Notes: generated from the sequence alone by a model not told the origin. A stretch of 64,000 bases of DNA from Desertimonas sp963772825 (GCA_963772825.1 CAVYYX010000017.1:248001-312000), one strand, 5' to 3'; shown: positions 54,909 to 63,752, counted from the first letter of the stretch. Program-made: numbers and translations.

Positions 54909-55736
54909 TTACCCCTTGACGGCGCCGGTCGTGAGCCCAGCCACGATCTTGCGGTTGAAGATGATGAACATGACCAGGGCGGGCACGGTGATCAGCAGCA
55001 CGTCCATGAACAGCAGGTTCCACTGCGTGTTGAACTGGCTCTGGAAGTTGTACAGGGTGAGCTGCACGGTGGCGTTGTCGGAGCCCGGCAGGAAGTACAG
55101 CGGGTTGACGAAGTCGTTGTAGATCGCCACCGAGGCGGTGAGGATCACGGTGATCGTGACCGGTCGGAGCAACGGGAACACCACCCGGAAGAACAGCGCC
55201 AGGCCGGTACACCCGTCGATCATCGCCGCCTCGTCGAGCTGACGAGGGATCGTCGCCACGAAGGCGCGGAACAGGATGATGCTGAACGGGGCGATGTAGG
55301 CGACCTCGACGAGGACCAAGCCCCACAGGGAGTTGAACAGGTTGATCTTCTGCAGCACGTAGATCGTCGGCACGACGGCCGGCGGGATGATCAGGCCGGC
55401 GAGGACGAGGGCGCTGGCCAGGGCGGACATGCGGTCACGGCGCCGCTCCATCACGAAGCCGGTCATCGAACAGAACACGATGAGCAGAGCCACGGCCACG
55501 ATCGTGACGACGAAGCTGTTCCGCATCGCCGTGACGAGCAGGTTGTCGCGAGTCGTGACGACTTCGACGATGTTGCCCCACACCGGCCACGACGTCGGCC
55601 ACGAGAAGTCGAGCTCGGCCGATTGGGCCCGGTCCTTGACGGCCGTGAGGGCGATGAATGCGAACGGGATCACGAACACGACGAGCATCACGGTGAGGGC
55701 GACGACGTCGAGCCAGTACCGCCGGACCAGCCTCAC
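54909..55736 (-). CDS. Sugar ABC transporter permease 2 (MalG-like)
   Basis: 275 residues from GTG 55736. Six membrane segments and the EAA loop (LDEAAMIDGCTGLALFFRVVFPLLRP) are as in carbohydrate uptake permeases of the CUT1 type. It pairs with the permease encoded just upstream, overlapping it by 4 bp (GTGA), and is 7 bp before the rhamnosidase start. No ATPase gene is in the operon; a shared MsiK-type ATPase would be expected. Intact. Confidence 0.93.
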   Translation of the reverse strand: MRLVRRYWLDVVALTVMLVVFVIPFAFIALTAVKDRAQSAELDFSWPTSWPVWGNIVEVVTTRDNLLVTAMRNSFVVTIVAVALLIVFCSMTGFVMERRRDRMSALASALVLAGLIIPPAVVPTIYVLQKINLFNSLWGLVLVEVAYIAPFSIILFRAFVATIPRQLDEAAMIDGCTGLALFFRVVFPLLRPVTITVILTASVAIYNDFVNPLYFLPGSDNATVQLTLYNFQSQFNTQWNLLFMDVLLITVPALVMFIIFNRKIVAGLTTGAVKG

Positions 55737-56695
55737 GACGTCAGCTCCCGTTTGCGGAGGAACCAGTTCAACGGGAAGATGATCGCCGAGACGAGGAGGA
55801 ACAGGATCACGTTGCCGGCCGTCGACAGGCCGTAGAAGCCGGCTTGGTAGTTCTTGAAGATCGTCGAGGCGAGGACGTCGGTGGTGAAACCCGGCCCACC
55901 GCCGGTCATCGTCCAGATCAGGTCGAAACTCCGCAGCCCACCGATCAACGACAGCAGGATCACCGTGAACGTCGCCGGCGTGCTCAACGGGAGGATCACG
56001 TGGCGGAACCGGGCCCAGGCACTGCCGCCGTCGACGGACACCGACTCGAGCAGCTCTGACGGGATCGACACGATGCCGGCGATGAAGATGACCATCGCCA
56101 GCCCGACGCCTTTCCAGACGTCGACGAGGGCGACCGACAGGAGGGCGATCTGCGGGTCGGTCAGCCACTTCGGACCGGTGACCCCGATGACGTCGATCGT
56201 CCGGTTGATGAGGCCCTTGGTCGGATGCATCATCACCTTGAACGTGATGCCGACGGCCACGAAACTGACGAGCACGGGGAAGAACACGATCGAGCGGATC
56301 GTCCCCTTGAGCCGCAGCCGCGACGTGACGAGCATCGCCAAAGCCATCCCGAGGATGACCTTCAATCCGCTGGTGAGGACGGCGTAGATGAACGTGTTGC
56401 GCAGACCGTTGGTCAGCGCCGGTTCCCGGAAGAACTGACGGAAGTTGGCGAGCCCGATGAACTCCCAGTCGAACAGTGTCCAGCGGGTCAGCGAGTAGAA
56501 GAAGGCCATGCCCGTGGGCACGGCGAAGATGGCGAGGAAGACGATCCCCGAGGGCAGGTAGAACCAGTGCGGATACGCCGATCGGTTGACGATCGACCGC
56601 CGACCGATCGAGGGGGTCCGGTTGGGTGGGACCTGGGCCGCTGCCGGCTCAGGTCCCACCCCATTCGGATGAGTCGTGTGGAGGGTTCCCGTCAC
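55733..56695 (-). CDS. Sugar ABC transporter permease 1 (MalF-like)
   Basis: 320 residues. A hydrophilic leader of about 40 residues precedes six membrane segments; the EAA loop reads LLESVSVDGGSAWARFRHVILPLSTPATF. FFYSLTRWTLFDWEFIGLANF near the N-terminus is typical of MalF-like CUT1 permeases. GTG 56695 overlaps the stop of the binding-protein gene by 4 bp, and its own stop overlaps permease 2. Together they form the membrane pore for the rhamnoside or oligosaccharide. Confidence 0.92.
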   Translation of the reverse strand: MTGTLHTTHPNGVGPEPAAAQVPPNRTPSIGRRSIVNRSAYPHWFYLPSGIVFLAIFAVPTGMAFFYSLTRWTLFDWEFIGLANFRQFFREPALTNGLRNTFIYAVLTSGLKVILGMALAMLVTSRLRLKGTIRSIVFFPVLVSFVAVGITFKVMMHPTKGLINRTIDVIGVTGPKWLTDPQIALLSVALVDVWKGVGLAMVIFIAGIVSIPSELLESVSVDGGSAWARFRHVILPLSTPATFTVILLSLIGGLRSFDLIWTMTGGGPGFTTDVLASTIFKNYQAGFYGLSTAGNVILFLLVSAIIFPLNWFLRKRELTS

Positions 56696-58036
56696 CAGCC
56701 GGGGAGGCCGAGTTGCTGGGCTTGCTTCGCGACGTCCTCGTCGTAGAGCGCGGCGGCGTCCTCGGCGCTGCGCAGGCCGGAGCCGACCTCGACCGTGATT
56801 TGCTCGAGGGCCGGTCCCTTGAGCGGCGACAGGAACTCGAGCGCCGGGCCGACGTTGCCGGCGTCGATGTACTCCTGGATGTCGAGCACCACCGGGAGCA
56901 CGTCGTCGGGCAGCGTGGCGCCCTCGATGAGGTACGGCCCTGAGGGAGTTGCGGCAGCGGTCTGGGCCTCGGTGCCCTCGACCGAGGCGATGAAGGCGAG
57001 GAACGCTCTGGCGACATCCTCGTGCTCGGTGGTTGCCGCGATGTAGGCGCCGGCGGGCATCCACAGCGTCATCCCGTTGGTGTCGGCGCTCTCGCCGGGC
57101 TGGGCGAAGAAGCCGATGTTCTGGGCGGCCTCGGGATCGAGGGCGGCGATCTCCGACATGGCGAACGTGAGCATCGGATACTGGGCGATCTCGCCGTCGA
57201 TCAGCATCCGCAGTGCGTCCTCGTAGAGCGCCGAGCCGTAGTCCTCGTTCCACCAGTCGCTCTCGTAGGCCTCCTGGAGGCGCTCGAAGCTGCGCAGGGC
57301 CGCCGGCGTGTCGGCGTAGTGAGCCTCGTTGGCCGTGTACTGCTCGGCGAAGTCCGGCAGCCTCTTGGGCGACGTTGTAGAAGTCGGCGAGGACGAACAG
57401 CTGTGACGTCCACGTCGTGCCGAACGAGGCGCCGACCGGAGTCACACCTGCTTCCTTGAGCACCTCGTTGTTGGCGGCGAACTCCTCCCACGTCGTCGGC
57501 ACGGACAGGCCGTGTTCCTCGAAGATGTCCATCCGGTACAGAATCCCGCCGCCGAGACCGGAACCGAACGGCACGCCGAAGACTCCGTCGCCCTGGCTGA
57601 CGGTCGGGATGAACGCGTCGACCACGTTGTCGAGCATCGGGTCACCGGCGAGGTCGACGATCGACTCCGCCGGGTTGAGAGCCTGCAACAGCGAGCCCGA
57701 GTTGTAGAAGAACACGTCGGACATCTCGTCTGTCGCCAGGCGGGTCTTGACGATGTTGTCGCCATCGGTGCCACCGGGCCGCTCCTCGATGTCGAACGAG
57801 ACGTTTGGATGCAGCTCGGAGAAGGCCGTGGTCAGGCCATCGGCCAACAACACGGTTGTCTCGGTGTTGTCGATGAGCAACGACAACGTCACGTCCTCGC
57901 CGCCGGCCAACTCGGCGGCGCCGTCATCGGCCGGCGCGGTCGTGTCCGTTGACGCGGCGACGGGTATCGCCATGGCCATCGATGCGGCCACGACGACTCC
58001 GCTGATGTGCGCGAAAGCCCTGAGTCCCCTACTCAT
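56692..58036 (-). CDS. Sugar ABC transporter substrate-binding protein (frame broken)
   Basis: About 447 residues with a signal peptide (ISGVVVAASMAMAIPVAA). VTLSLLIDNTETTVLLADGLTTAF, a family-1 solute-binding start, LVGTTWTSQLF-like GTTWTSQLFVLADFYN, and the C-terminal GAYIAATTEHEDVARAFLAFIAS are typical of carbohydrate binders. One extra base near 57372 must be ignored. It has no lipobox Cys near the cleavage site, so anchoring is unclear. ATG 58036 follows AAGGGGGAG. It is the first gene of the operon, after a LacI-type operator/promoter. Confidence 0.9.
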
Positions 58037-58078
58037 TTATCACTCCCCCTTTTCCCTTCGGTAATGAGTCCGAAGGTG

Positions 58079-58126
58079 TGAATCGTTTCAAAATCGAACA
58101 GTACCGATGAGCGGCCGTGGTGTCAA
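58079..58126 (-). promoter_or_regulatory. Sigma-70-like promoter with LacI operator for the rhamnoside operon
   Basis: On the minus strand TTGACA (58126-58121), 17 bases, then TACTGT (58103-58098) form a good promoter; TGAATCGTTTCA (58079-58090), a LacI/GalR-type palindrome with the central CG, lies about 7 bp downstream of the -10 box, over the start site. It is 43 bp ahead of the binding-protein ATG. The LacI gene at the operon's end is the likely repressor. Confidence 0.75.
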
Positions 58127-58137
58127 CAGGCCCCGCC

Positions 58138-59079
58138 CTACGCCAGCCCGGCGAGGATCCGCCGCCAGTGCTCGACCATCGCCGTCCCGCCATGGCCCTC
58201 GTCGGTGACGACGATCAGTTCGCTCTCCGGCCATGCCCGGTGCAGCCGCCAGGGTGCGTCGAGCGGACTGCTGAGGTCGAGACGGCCGTGGATCAGCCAT
58301 CCAGGAATTCCCGCGAGACGGTCGGCGTTGCGAACGATCTCGTCCGGGCCGAGCCACGAGTTGTTGCGCCAGCAGTGGGTGACCTGCCGGGCGAAGCCGA
58401 GACGGAACGCGGCGTCCTCGTAGCGCCGGTTGGGGACCGCGCTGGGGGTGGTTGCCACGTGAGCGTCCTCCCACCGGCACCAGGCGACCGCTGCCGCCTC
58501 ACGGACGGAAGGGTCGGGATCCATCAACAAGGTGTGGTAGGCGTCGACGAGGCGCATGCCGCGCAGTTCCACGGGGACGTGGTCGCGGAAGGCGTGCCAC
58601 TCAGCTGGAAAGAACCGCCCGGTGTGAACCGTGAGCCAGTCGATGTCTTCAGCGGTGCCGGTGTTGAACGCCCCGAGGATCACCGCCGACACACGCTCGG
58701 GGTGACGCTCGGCGTACGTCGCGCCGAGCACCGAGCCCCAAGAGACCCCGAACACGATCCACCGTTCGATGCCGAGATGCTCGCGTAGTCGCTCGATGTC
58801 GGCGACGTGGTGATCCATGTCGATGCTCGCCCAGTGGACGCCCTTCGAGCTTGCGTGCGGCGTGCTCCGTCCGGCGGCGCGTTGATCGAACAACACGGCG
58901 CGATGTCGTCGCTGGTCGAAGTAGCGACGCGCTCCCGCGGTGCTGCCACTGCCCGGGCCGCCGTGGAGGTACACGACTGGCGTGCCGTTGGCGTTGCCGA
59001 CCTGCTCGACGTACAGGACATGGCCGTCCCCGACATCGAGGCGCTCGACGGCGAAGGGCTCCGGCGCGGGCTCGATCAT
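58138..59079 (-). CDS. pip: Proline iminopeptidase-like alpha/beta hydrolase
   Basis: 313 residues, usual for the S33 prolyl aminopeptidase. VVYLHGGPGSGSTAGARRYF with the HGGPG motif, FDQRAAGRSTPHA, the nucleophile elbow FGVSWGSVLGATYA, WIHGR-like LIHGRLDLSSPL (Asp) and TDEGHGGTAM (His) are all visible. It removes N-terminal proline from peptides in the cytoplasm. ATG 59079 is preferred; a GTG six residues earlier is also possible. It is convergent with nothing and its upstream region holds repeat copy C. Intact. Confidence 0.92.
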   Translation of the reverse strand: MIEPAPEPFAVERLDVGDGHVLYVEQVGNANGTPVVYLHGGPGSGSTAGARRYFDQRRHRAVLFDQRAAGRSTPHASSKGVHWASIDMDHHVADIERLREHLGIERWIVFGVSWGSVLGATYAERHPERVSAVILGAFNTGTAEDIDWLTVHTGRFFPAEWHAFRDHVPVELRGMRLVDAYHTLLMDPDPSVREAAAVAWCRWEDAHVATTPSAVPNRRYEDAAFRLGFARQVTHCWRNNSWLGPDEIVRNADRLAGIPGWLIHGRLDLSSPLDAPWRLHRAWPESELIVVTDEGHGGTAMVEHWRRILAGLA

Positions 59080-59127
59080 CACCCCCACTCTGTCGTGCCG
59101 AGGCCCGCCGACGCGCCCGAGAGAGTC

Positions 59128-59206
59128 GTTCTGGGCGGCATCTGGTCCATTTCGCCATCTGGGCGGCCATCGGGCTGGATTCCGTGCCGTTGGCCGCCCA
59201 GATCGG
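59128..59206 (-). repeat. Dispersed ~80-bp intergenic repeat, copy C
   Basis: Same order as copy A: CTGGGCGGC near 59131 and 59159, a GGTCC-like core after the first and GGATTCC after the second, then GGCCGCCCAG at 59192-59201. It lies in the 190-bp gap between the pip gene and a small ORF, both on the minus strand. The region from 59080 to 59127 otherwise shows nothing of note. Confidence 0.7.
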
Positions 59207-59271
59207 GGGTGGGTGGTAACGGTGCTCGCCACGCTGCAGTTCGAGGGCTGATCGGAACGAGCGCTCGGGGT

Positions 59272-59454
59272 TCAGGCGGCGAGGCGGTGCACATCGACGA
59301 GCTGCTGGCCGAGGGCGATCGCCCAGCCGGTGCCGTCGGCGGCGATCGGCCAGGCCCAGCCGTCACGGCGCTCGACCTCGGTGATCACGTGGTGGTGCCC
59401 GTCATAGACGACAACGTCGCCGGGCTGGAGCTCATCTGCATGGATCGTCGTCAT
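59272..59454 (-). CDS. Small beta-rich protein, uncharacterised
   Basis: 60 residues. MTTIHADELQPGDVVVYDGHHHVITEVER looks like the start of a small SH3/Hint-like beta-barrel; the end is TGWAIALGQQLVDVHRLAA. A run of three His in GHHHVI could bind metal. A GAAAGGAAG ribosome site lies ahead of the ATG (59462-59470, minus). The base composition is normal. It stands alone, and I cannot assign a function. It is too short to rule out a chance frame, but the codon pattern and ribosome site favour a gene. Confidence 0.6.
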   Translation of the reverse strand: MTTIHADELQPGDVVVYDGHHHVITEVERRDGWAWPIAADGTGWAIALGQQLVDVHRLAA

Positions 59455-59565
59455 GGCCCGCTTCCTTTCGCTGTCGTGATGGGCGTCGGTGCGCTGTCCG
59501 TTAGGACGTTCGGAGCACGCTCTTGGTTCGGTGCCACCGGCCCGATGGATGCCCGATGGATCTGA

Positions 59566-59602
59566 GTAAGCGTGTAAGCCCTCGGTGGACTTGCACGCTT
59601 AC
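59566..59602. terminator. GTGTAAGC hairpin, repeat copy 2
   Basis: GTAAGCGTGTAAG (59566-59578) pairs with CTTGCACGCTTAC (59590-59602) with one mismatch and an 11-base loop. It is a variant of the hairpin at 28506-28550 and again contains the TAA stop of a minus-strand gene (59601-59599). A Rho-independent terminator is likely, though no T-run follows. Confidence 0.7.
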
Positions 59603-60618
59603 ACCGACGTCGGGGCGGACTTGGCCTCGATGACGCCGAGACCGGCCGGCGATGCGGTCATCACCACCCGAGTCACGTCGAGCCCGGCGCGGTCGAGCAC
59701 GTTCGTGAACTCGGCGGCCGTTCGCTCGCGGGCGCCGAGGAGCAGGAGCATGTGCAGGTCCATGCGGATCGCTGCAGGTCGATCAGCGGCACGCTCCGGC
59801 AGGATCGCCTCGACGACCACCACTCGGCTGTCCGGTCGCATCGCTCGGCGGCAGGTCGTCAGGATGCGCACGGCGTCGTCGTCGTTCCAGTCGTGGAGGA
59901 CGCGGGACAGTAGGTAGGCGTCGGCATCGGCCGGCAGGCTGTCGAAGAAGTCGCCCGCCACGCAGTCGGCACGCTCGGCAAGTCCGGCGGCCTCCAGGTG
60001 TGCTCGAGCTCCGCCGATCGAGTCCGGACGATCGAGCAACACGCCGCGAATTGCTGGGTGGGCACCGAGGATCGCGGCCAGCAGGACTCCTCCGCCACCG
60101 CCGACGTCGACGAGTTGGGCGATGCCGGAGAAGTCGAAAGCCTCGACCACGGCGCTGGCTTCCTGCTCGGCGCGACCGGCCATCGACGCCTGGAATGCCG
60201 CGTCGTGGTCGGGGTGATCGGCAAGGTGATCGAAGAACCGCGCGCCATGGACCCGTTCGAACGCCGGTCCTCGCCCGAGCACGGTGTCGAGCAGGCCGGC
60301 GGCCGAGCCGTAGTACAACTCGCCCCGGACGATCGCCGTGCCGCGCAACGACTTCAGCGATTCGCCGACGGCCGTGAGTGCGAACCGTCCGTCGTCCTCC
60401 TCCGACAGCACCTCCTCGACCACCAGACCGCGCAGCACCCGCACCAGCGCGTCGCGGTCTGCTCCCACGGCATCGGCGATCTCCGTACCCGACCGCGGCC
60501 CATCGGCGAGCACCGATGCGAGGTCGAGCTTGGCGGCGACGTAGAGCAGCTGGGTGGTGACGAAACCGTCGAGCAGGTGGAGCAGCCTCCATGGAGGTGG
60601 TGTGGCGGCATTGTCCAC
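59599..60618 (-). CDS. SAM-dependent O-methyltransferase (hydroxyneurosporene/caffeate type)
   Basis: 339 residues. The N-terminal winged-helix dimerisation domain has LLHLLDGFVTTQLLYVAAKLDLASVL and GTEIADAVGADRDALVRVLRGLV; the Rossmann part has IAQLVDVGGGGGVLLAAIL (SAM loop), DCVAGDFFDSLPADADAYLLSRVLHDWNDDDAVRIL with the catalytic His-Asp pair, and VVVVEAILPE. It would methylate a hydroxyl on an unknown small molecule. GTG 60618 follows the PPOX-type gene by 29 bp, so it is last in a three-gene unit. Its TAA is inside the hairpin repeat. Confidence 0.9.
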   Translation of the reverse strand: MDNAATPPPWRLLHLLDGFVTTQLLYVAAKLDLASVLADGPRSGTEIADAVGADRDALVRVLRGLVVEEVLSEEDDGRFALTAVGESLKSLRGTAIVRGELYYGSAAGLLDTVLGRGPAFERVHGARFFDHLADHPDHDAAFQASMAGRAEQEASAVVEAFDFSGIAQLVDVGGGGGVLLAAILGAHPAIRGVLLDRPDSIGGARAHLEAAGLAERADCVAGDFFDSLPADADAYLLSRVLHDWNDDDAVRILTTCRRAMRPDSRVVVVEAILPERAADRPAAIRMDLHMLLLLGARERTAAEFTNVLDRAGLDVTRVVMTASPAGLGVIEAKSAPTSV

Positions 60619-60647
60619 GTCCCACTCTCTCGCATTCGACCGCTGGA

Positions 60648-61154
60648 TCAGAAGCGGTATCGCGTTGCTCCGCCAGGTTCGTCGCGGTCGTAGGCGAACG
60701 CCTTCGCCGGTGCGATGCGGTACACCAATGCCTCGCCGGCGTCGTGGCGGAAGGTCCCGCCGGCGACGTCGAAGTGCCACTCAGCACCGTACTTCTGCTC
60801 CCACGCAACTGCGAGCCGGGCGAGCTCGCCGTCGTCGGCCACGCGCACCGCCCGGCCTTCGACGATCACGTCGAGTCCGGCCCACACGTTCGTTCCGGTG
60901 GACACGATGACGTTGTCGTTGCTGGCGAGGTTCTGCGCCTTCTGCTCATGGGGGCCGGTGCACACGTGCGCGGCGCCGTCGTTCCACAGGGCGATCACCG
61001 GGGTGACGTGGGGGCGGCCATCGGTGCGGACGGTCGTGAACCAGTAGATCGCCGCGTCGGCGAACACCGCCTCAGCCCGGTCCCATGGCGTCGGTGAGGC
61101 GTCCGGACCGCTATACGCGGCATCGAGCTCGATGGTCGGGTTTCGAGTCGTCAT
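60648..61154 (-). CDS. Pyridoxamine-5'-phosphate-oxidase-fold (F420/FMN split-barrel) protein
   Basis: 168 residues. TPWDRAEAVFADAAIYWFTTVRTDGRPHVTPVIALW is the split-barrel start, with GRPHVTPV at the flavin/F420 site; LASNDNVIVSTGTNVWAGLDVIVEGRAVRV continues the barrel. Such proteins of actinobacteria bind F420, FMN or heme and reduce small molecules. No PNPOx C-terminal substrate motif is seen. It sits between a DinB-fold gene (29 bp upstream) and a methyltransferase gene (29 bp downstream). Confidence 0.85.
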   Translation of the reverse strand: MTTRNPTIELDAAYSGPDASPTPWDRAEAVFADAAIYWFTTVRTDGRPHVTPVIALWNDGAAHVCTGPHEQKAQNLASNDNVIVSTGTNVWAGLDVIVEGRAVRVADDGELARLAVAWEQKYGAEWHFDVAGGTFRHDAGEALVYRIAPAKAFAYDRDEPGGATRYRF

Positions 61155-61183
61155 GATTGTTCGACCCCCGCCGACACGTGAAC

Positions 61184-61801
61184 TCATCGCGGTGCGGATC
61201 CACCGCCGGTTGATTGCCCGGCGTCCCGCGCTGCCTGCTCCAGCCGGTCGCGGTAGGTCGTCCACGACGCCGCGTCGAGCGAGGGAATGTTGCCGCTGTC
61301 GGGGCGGTCGCCTGCCCCTCCGTCGATGAGCTCGCGAACGATGTCGGCGTGACCGGCGTGGCGACTGGTCTCGTCGACCATGTGCACGAGGATCCGGTGC
61401 AGGGTCACCTCCTGGTTGACGTCGTCCGGCCACCACGGCACGCGGCCCGGGCTATCGAGCTCGAGCGTGTCGATGGTGACGTCCGAGTGGGCCCACACTC
61501 GGTGGTACAGGTCGACGATCAGCTGTCTTGACTCCTGTGCCGTCGCCCACATGTCGGCGTTGACCTCGGCGTCATCGGCGAACCACGGGAACTGCTCGGG
61601 GAACGGTCGGCCGAACGTGTCGCCGAAGTAGCCGGCCTCGACGCTGGCCACGTGCTTCACGAGCCCGAGCAGGTTGGTGCCGGTCGGCACGAGCGGGCGA
61701 CGGATGTCGTACTCCGACAGCCCCTCGAGCTTCCACACCAGGGCTTCGCGCCCTCGTTGCAGGTGGCGATGGAGGTCCTTCTTCGGGTCAGCCTTGGCCA
61801 T
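61184..61801 (-). CDS. DinB-fold (DUF664) protein
   Basis: 205 residues. PLVPTGTNLLGLVKHVASVEAGYFGDTFG carries the first metal His, and TLHRILVHMVDETSRHAGHADIVRELIDG the other two (H-x3-H pattern), so the DinB metal triad looks complete. The DUF664 group is typical of actinobacteria and suspected to use mycothiol or bacillithiol in transfer reactions. The gene leads the unit with a PPOX-fold protein and a methyltransferase, all on the minus strand. Intact. Confidence 0.88.
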   Translation of the reverse strand: MAKADPKKDLHRHLQRGREALVWKLEGLSEYDIRRPLVPTGTNLLGLVKHVASVEAGYFGDTFGRPFPEQFPWFADDAEVNADMWATAQESRQLIVDLYHRVWAHSDVTIDTLELDSPGRVPWWPDDVNQEVTLHRILVHMVDETSRHAGHADIVRELIDGGAGDRPDSGNIPSLDAASWTTYRDRLEQAARDAGQSTGGGSAPR

Positions 61802-61914
61802 CGCAGCATCCTGTCACCGTTCGCCGTTCCGTGCGCCGGACGTCGGCAACCTGCCGCGGTTCGCCGCAGCTCCGGTCGGGTACGGGACCGCCACCTGCAA
61901 CGAGAGGACCACCG

Positions 61915-62091
61915 ATGTCAGACCCCGATCCGCAAGAGCCGATGGCCCCGAGGCCGATCGACCCGGTTGGACCCGAACCTGTGCCGCCGACCCCGATCTT
62001 CCCCGACCCCACCGCTCCCGACCCGAACGCTCCAGATCCGACGTCACCAGATCCGTCAGACCCCGAGCCGACGCCACCCGAGCACCTCTGA
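61915..62091 (+). CDS. Proline/aspartate-rich small protein
   Basis: 58 residues starting MSDPDPQEPMAP. From residue 24 to the end it is almost only PDP and TPP-type units (PIFPDPTAPDPNAPDPTSPDP), so it should be extended and unstructured, without signal peptide or membrane segment. GAGAGGACC precedes the ATG at good distance. Composition makes homology calls unreliable. Could be an exposed linker-like protein. It is on the plus strand alone between minus-strand genes. Confidence 0.5.
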   Translation: MSDPDPQEPMAPRPIDPVGPEPVPPTPIFPDPTAPDPNAPDPTSPDPSDPEPTPPEHL

Positions 62092-62119
62092 GGCCCGAAG
62101 ACCGGTGAGCAACGGTCGC

Positions 62120-62596
62120 TCAGGCGCCGGGCAAGGTGTGGTAGGCGCTGCTCACGCCGTCGGCCACGCTGTGCGCCGCTCGGCCGGCAGCGCGGCGGCC
62201 TGACCAGAACACCGAGGGTCGACCACCGGTGTCGAGGGCGGCAGCCAGCAATCCGCCGAGCATTCCGGCGTCTTTGGCGACCTCGAGGAGCTGCTCCTTG
62301 CGTCGACCGGCATCCCGCTCCTCCCAGAAGCGATGCTTGACGAGCGTTTCGGAGATCACCGTCGCGCTCAACACCAGCGATGCCAAGCGGGGCACGAACC
62401 CGACGATCAACATCGCTCCTCCCCCGAGCTGCGCCGCAGCGTTGGCCTTGACCAGCAACTCAGGGTCGACGGCCGGGCGACCGGCGTTGCCGGCGGCGGG
62501 CGGCGACATCGGGGTCGGCGCACGCAACGCCTGGATGCCACGGACGATGAAGGGGGCAGCGAGCAATGGGCGGATCAAGGTGCGCAGGTCGAGCAT
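62120..62596 (-). CDS. DoxX-family membrane protein
   Basis: 158 residues. LIRPLLAAPFIVRGIQAL with the Arg-Gly pair, AAAQLGGGAMLIVGFVPRLASLVL, and ETLVKHRFWEE are DoxX/YphA marks; about three or four membrane segments are present, and the last (AKDAGMLGGLLAAALDTGG) is as in the actinobacterial subgroup. Some DoxX proteins belong to redox or quinone-linked membrane complexes. It follows the FmdB-like gene by 46 bp on the same strand. Start ATG 62596 is preferred over a more upstream frame. Confidence 0.82.
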   Translation of the reverse strand: MLDLRTLIRPLLAAPFIVRGIQALRAPTPMSPPAAGNAGRPAVDPELLVKANAAAQLGGGAMLIVGFVPRLASLVLSATVISETLVKHRFWEERDAGRRKEQLLEVAKDAGMLGGLLAAALDTGGRPSVFWSGRRAAGRAAHSVADGVSSAYHTLPGA

Positions 62597-62642
62597 GACG
62601 GCCCGGTACCCGGTCAGCGGCGCCCGCAGACCCCGTGATGGG

Positions 62643-62858
62643 TCAGTTCGCGCAGCCGCAGCCGCCGCCGCAGCAACCACCGCCGACGGCTGAGGGCTCG
62701 CGGGCGGTCGTCATCCCGGTGGCGGCGAAGGTCGACAGCAGCCGTACGGTGTCGTCGTGACCGTCGGGACACGTCGCCGTGGCGTCGGCGTCGCTCATCG
62801 CCCGGCGGACCTCGAAGCGCTGATCGCACGTCCGGCAGCGGAACTCGTACAGCGCCAT
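62643..62858 (-). CDS. FmdB-family zinc-ribbon protein
   Basis: 71 residues. MALYEFRCRTCDQRFEVRRAM gives the first C-x-x-C knuckle, TCPDGHDDTV the second (Cys and His), and the tail is Cys/Gly-rich (GGGCCGGGCGCAN), as in FmdB/CxxC_CXXC_SSSS regulatory proteins. The family is cytoplasmic and poorly understood, thought to act in regulation. It is 46 bp upstream of the DoxX gene, and its ATG is 51 bp from the divergent nuclease gene. Confidence 0.88.
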   Translation of the reverse strand: MALYEFRCRTCDQRFEVRRAMSDADATATCPDGHDDTVRLLSTFAATGMTTAREPSAVGGGCCGGGCGCAN

Positions 62859-62909
62859 CGCTCAGATCGTACCGCCAGCCCTCGCCGTCGGACAGCGTGG
62901 AGACGGGCC

Positions 62910-63752
62910 GTGGCGGGATCGCTGACCGTCGCCGCGATCGGGGTCGCAGCGGCGCCGGTGACGGCGACTGTGCCGACGCTGCCGCCCGGGGAGCCGTGGC
63001 TCGTGACCGACGTCATCGATGGCGACACCATCGATGTCGCCCGCGGCGACACCGCCTTGACGGTCCGCCTGGTCGGCATCAACACACCCGAGCGTGGCGA
63101 GTGCTGGTACGAAGAGGCCACGGAAACGCTGACCGACCTGGTCGGCAGCGGCCCCGTGTGGCTGGCGGTCGACACCACGGAGATCGACCAGTTCGGTAGG
63201 GCGTTGCGCTACGTGTTCGACGCCGACGGTCAGGACGTCGGTGGCTCGCTCGTCGAGCAAGGCGCGGCGATCGCCAGGAGCTACCCGCCGGATACCGCCA
63301 ACGACGACCGCTATGCCCTCCTTCAGGAGGCGGCGCGCCTCGACGGTCGCGGGCTGTGGGCACCCGACGCGTGCACCACCGGTTCTTCGAGCAGCGGTCC
63401 GCAGCCGGTTGCCCATGCTCCCGTCGACGTCGGCATCGAGATCCATCCGGATGCGGCCGGCGACGACAACGCCAACCTCAACGACGAGTGGGTACGGTTC
63501 ACGAACAGCGGGGCTGCGGCTCTCGACCTCGCTGGATGGGGCGTCCGTGACGAGTCGTCGTCGCACCGTTACACGTTCAGCGACCTCGTCCTTGCGCCCG
63601 GCGACGCGGTCACGTTGTTCACCGGATGCGGGGTCGACAGTCCGACGGAGCGCTACTGGTGCAGGGCCGATTCTGCGGTGTGGAACAACGGGGGTGACAC
63701 GGTCTTCTTGCTCGACCCGGCGGGCAACATCGCCGCCTCGCGTACGTACTGA
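62910..63752 (+). CDS. Secreted thermonuclease (SNase) with lamin-tail domain
   Basis: 280 residues from GTG 62910. A signal peptide (GSLTVAAIGVAAAPVTAT) is followed by the SNase domain: VIDGDTIDVARG, LVGINTPERGECWYEEAT (catalytic Arg-Glu), DQFGRALRYVF and GAAIARSYPPD. A C-terminal lamin-tail beta-sandwich (about 190-280) starts IEIHPDAAGDDNANLNDEWVRFTN and includes DLAGWGVRDESSSHRYTF. It is likely a secreted DNA/RNA nuclease whose LTD domain holds it at the cell surface or on substrate. The start is approximate because no ATG is near. Confidence 0.88.
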   Translation: MAGSLTVAAIGVAAAPVTATVPTLPPGEPWLVTDVIDGDTIDVARGDTALTVRLVGINTPERGECWYEEATETLTDLVGSGPVWLAVDTTEIDQFGRALRYVFDADGQDVGGSLVEQGAAIARSYPPDTANDDRYALLQEAARLDGRGLWAPDACTTGSSSSGPQPVAHAPVDVGIEIHPDAAGDDNANLNDEWVRFTNSGAAALDLAGWGVRDESSSHRYTFSDLVLAPGDAVTLFTGCGVDSPTERYWCRADSAVWNNGGDTVFLLDPAGNIAASRTY

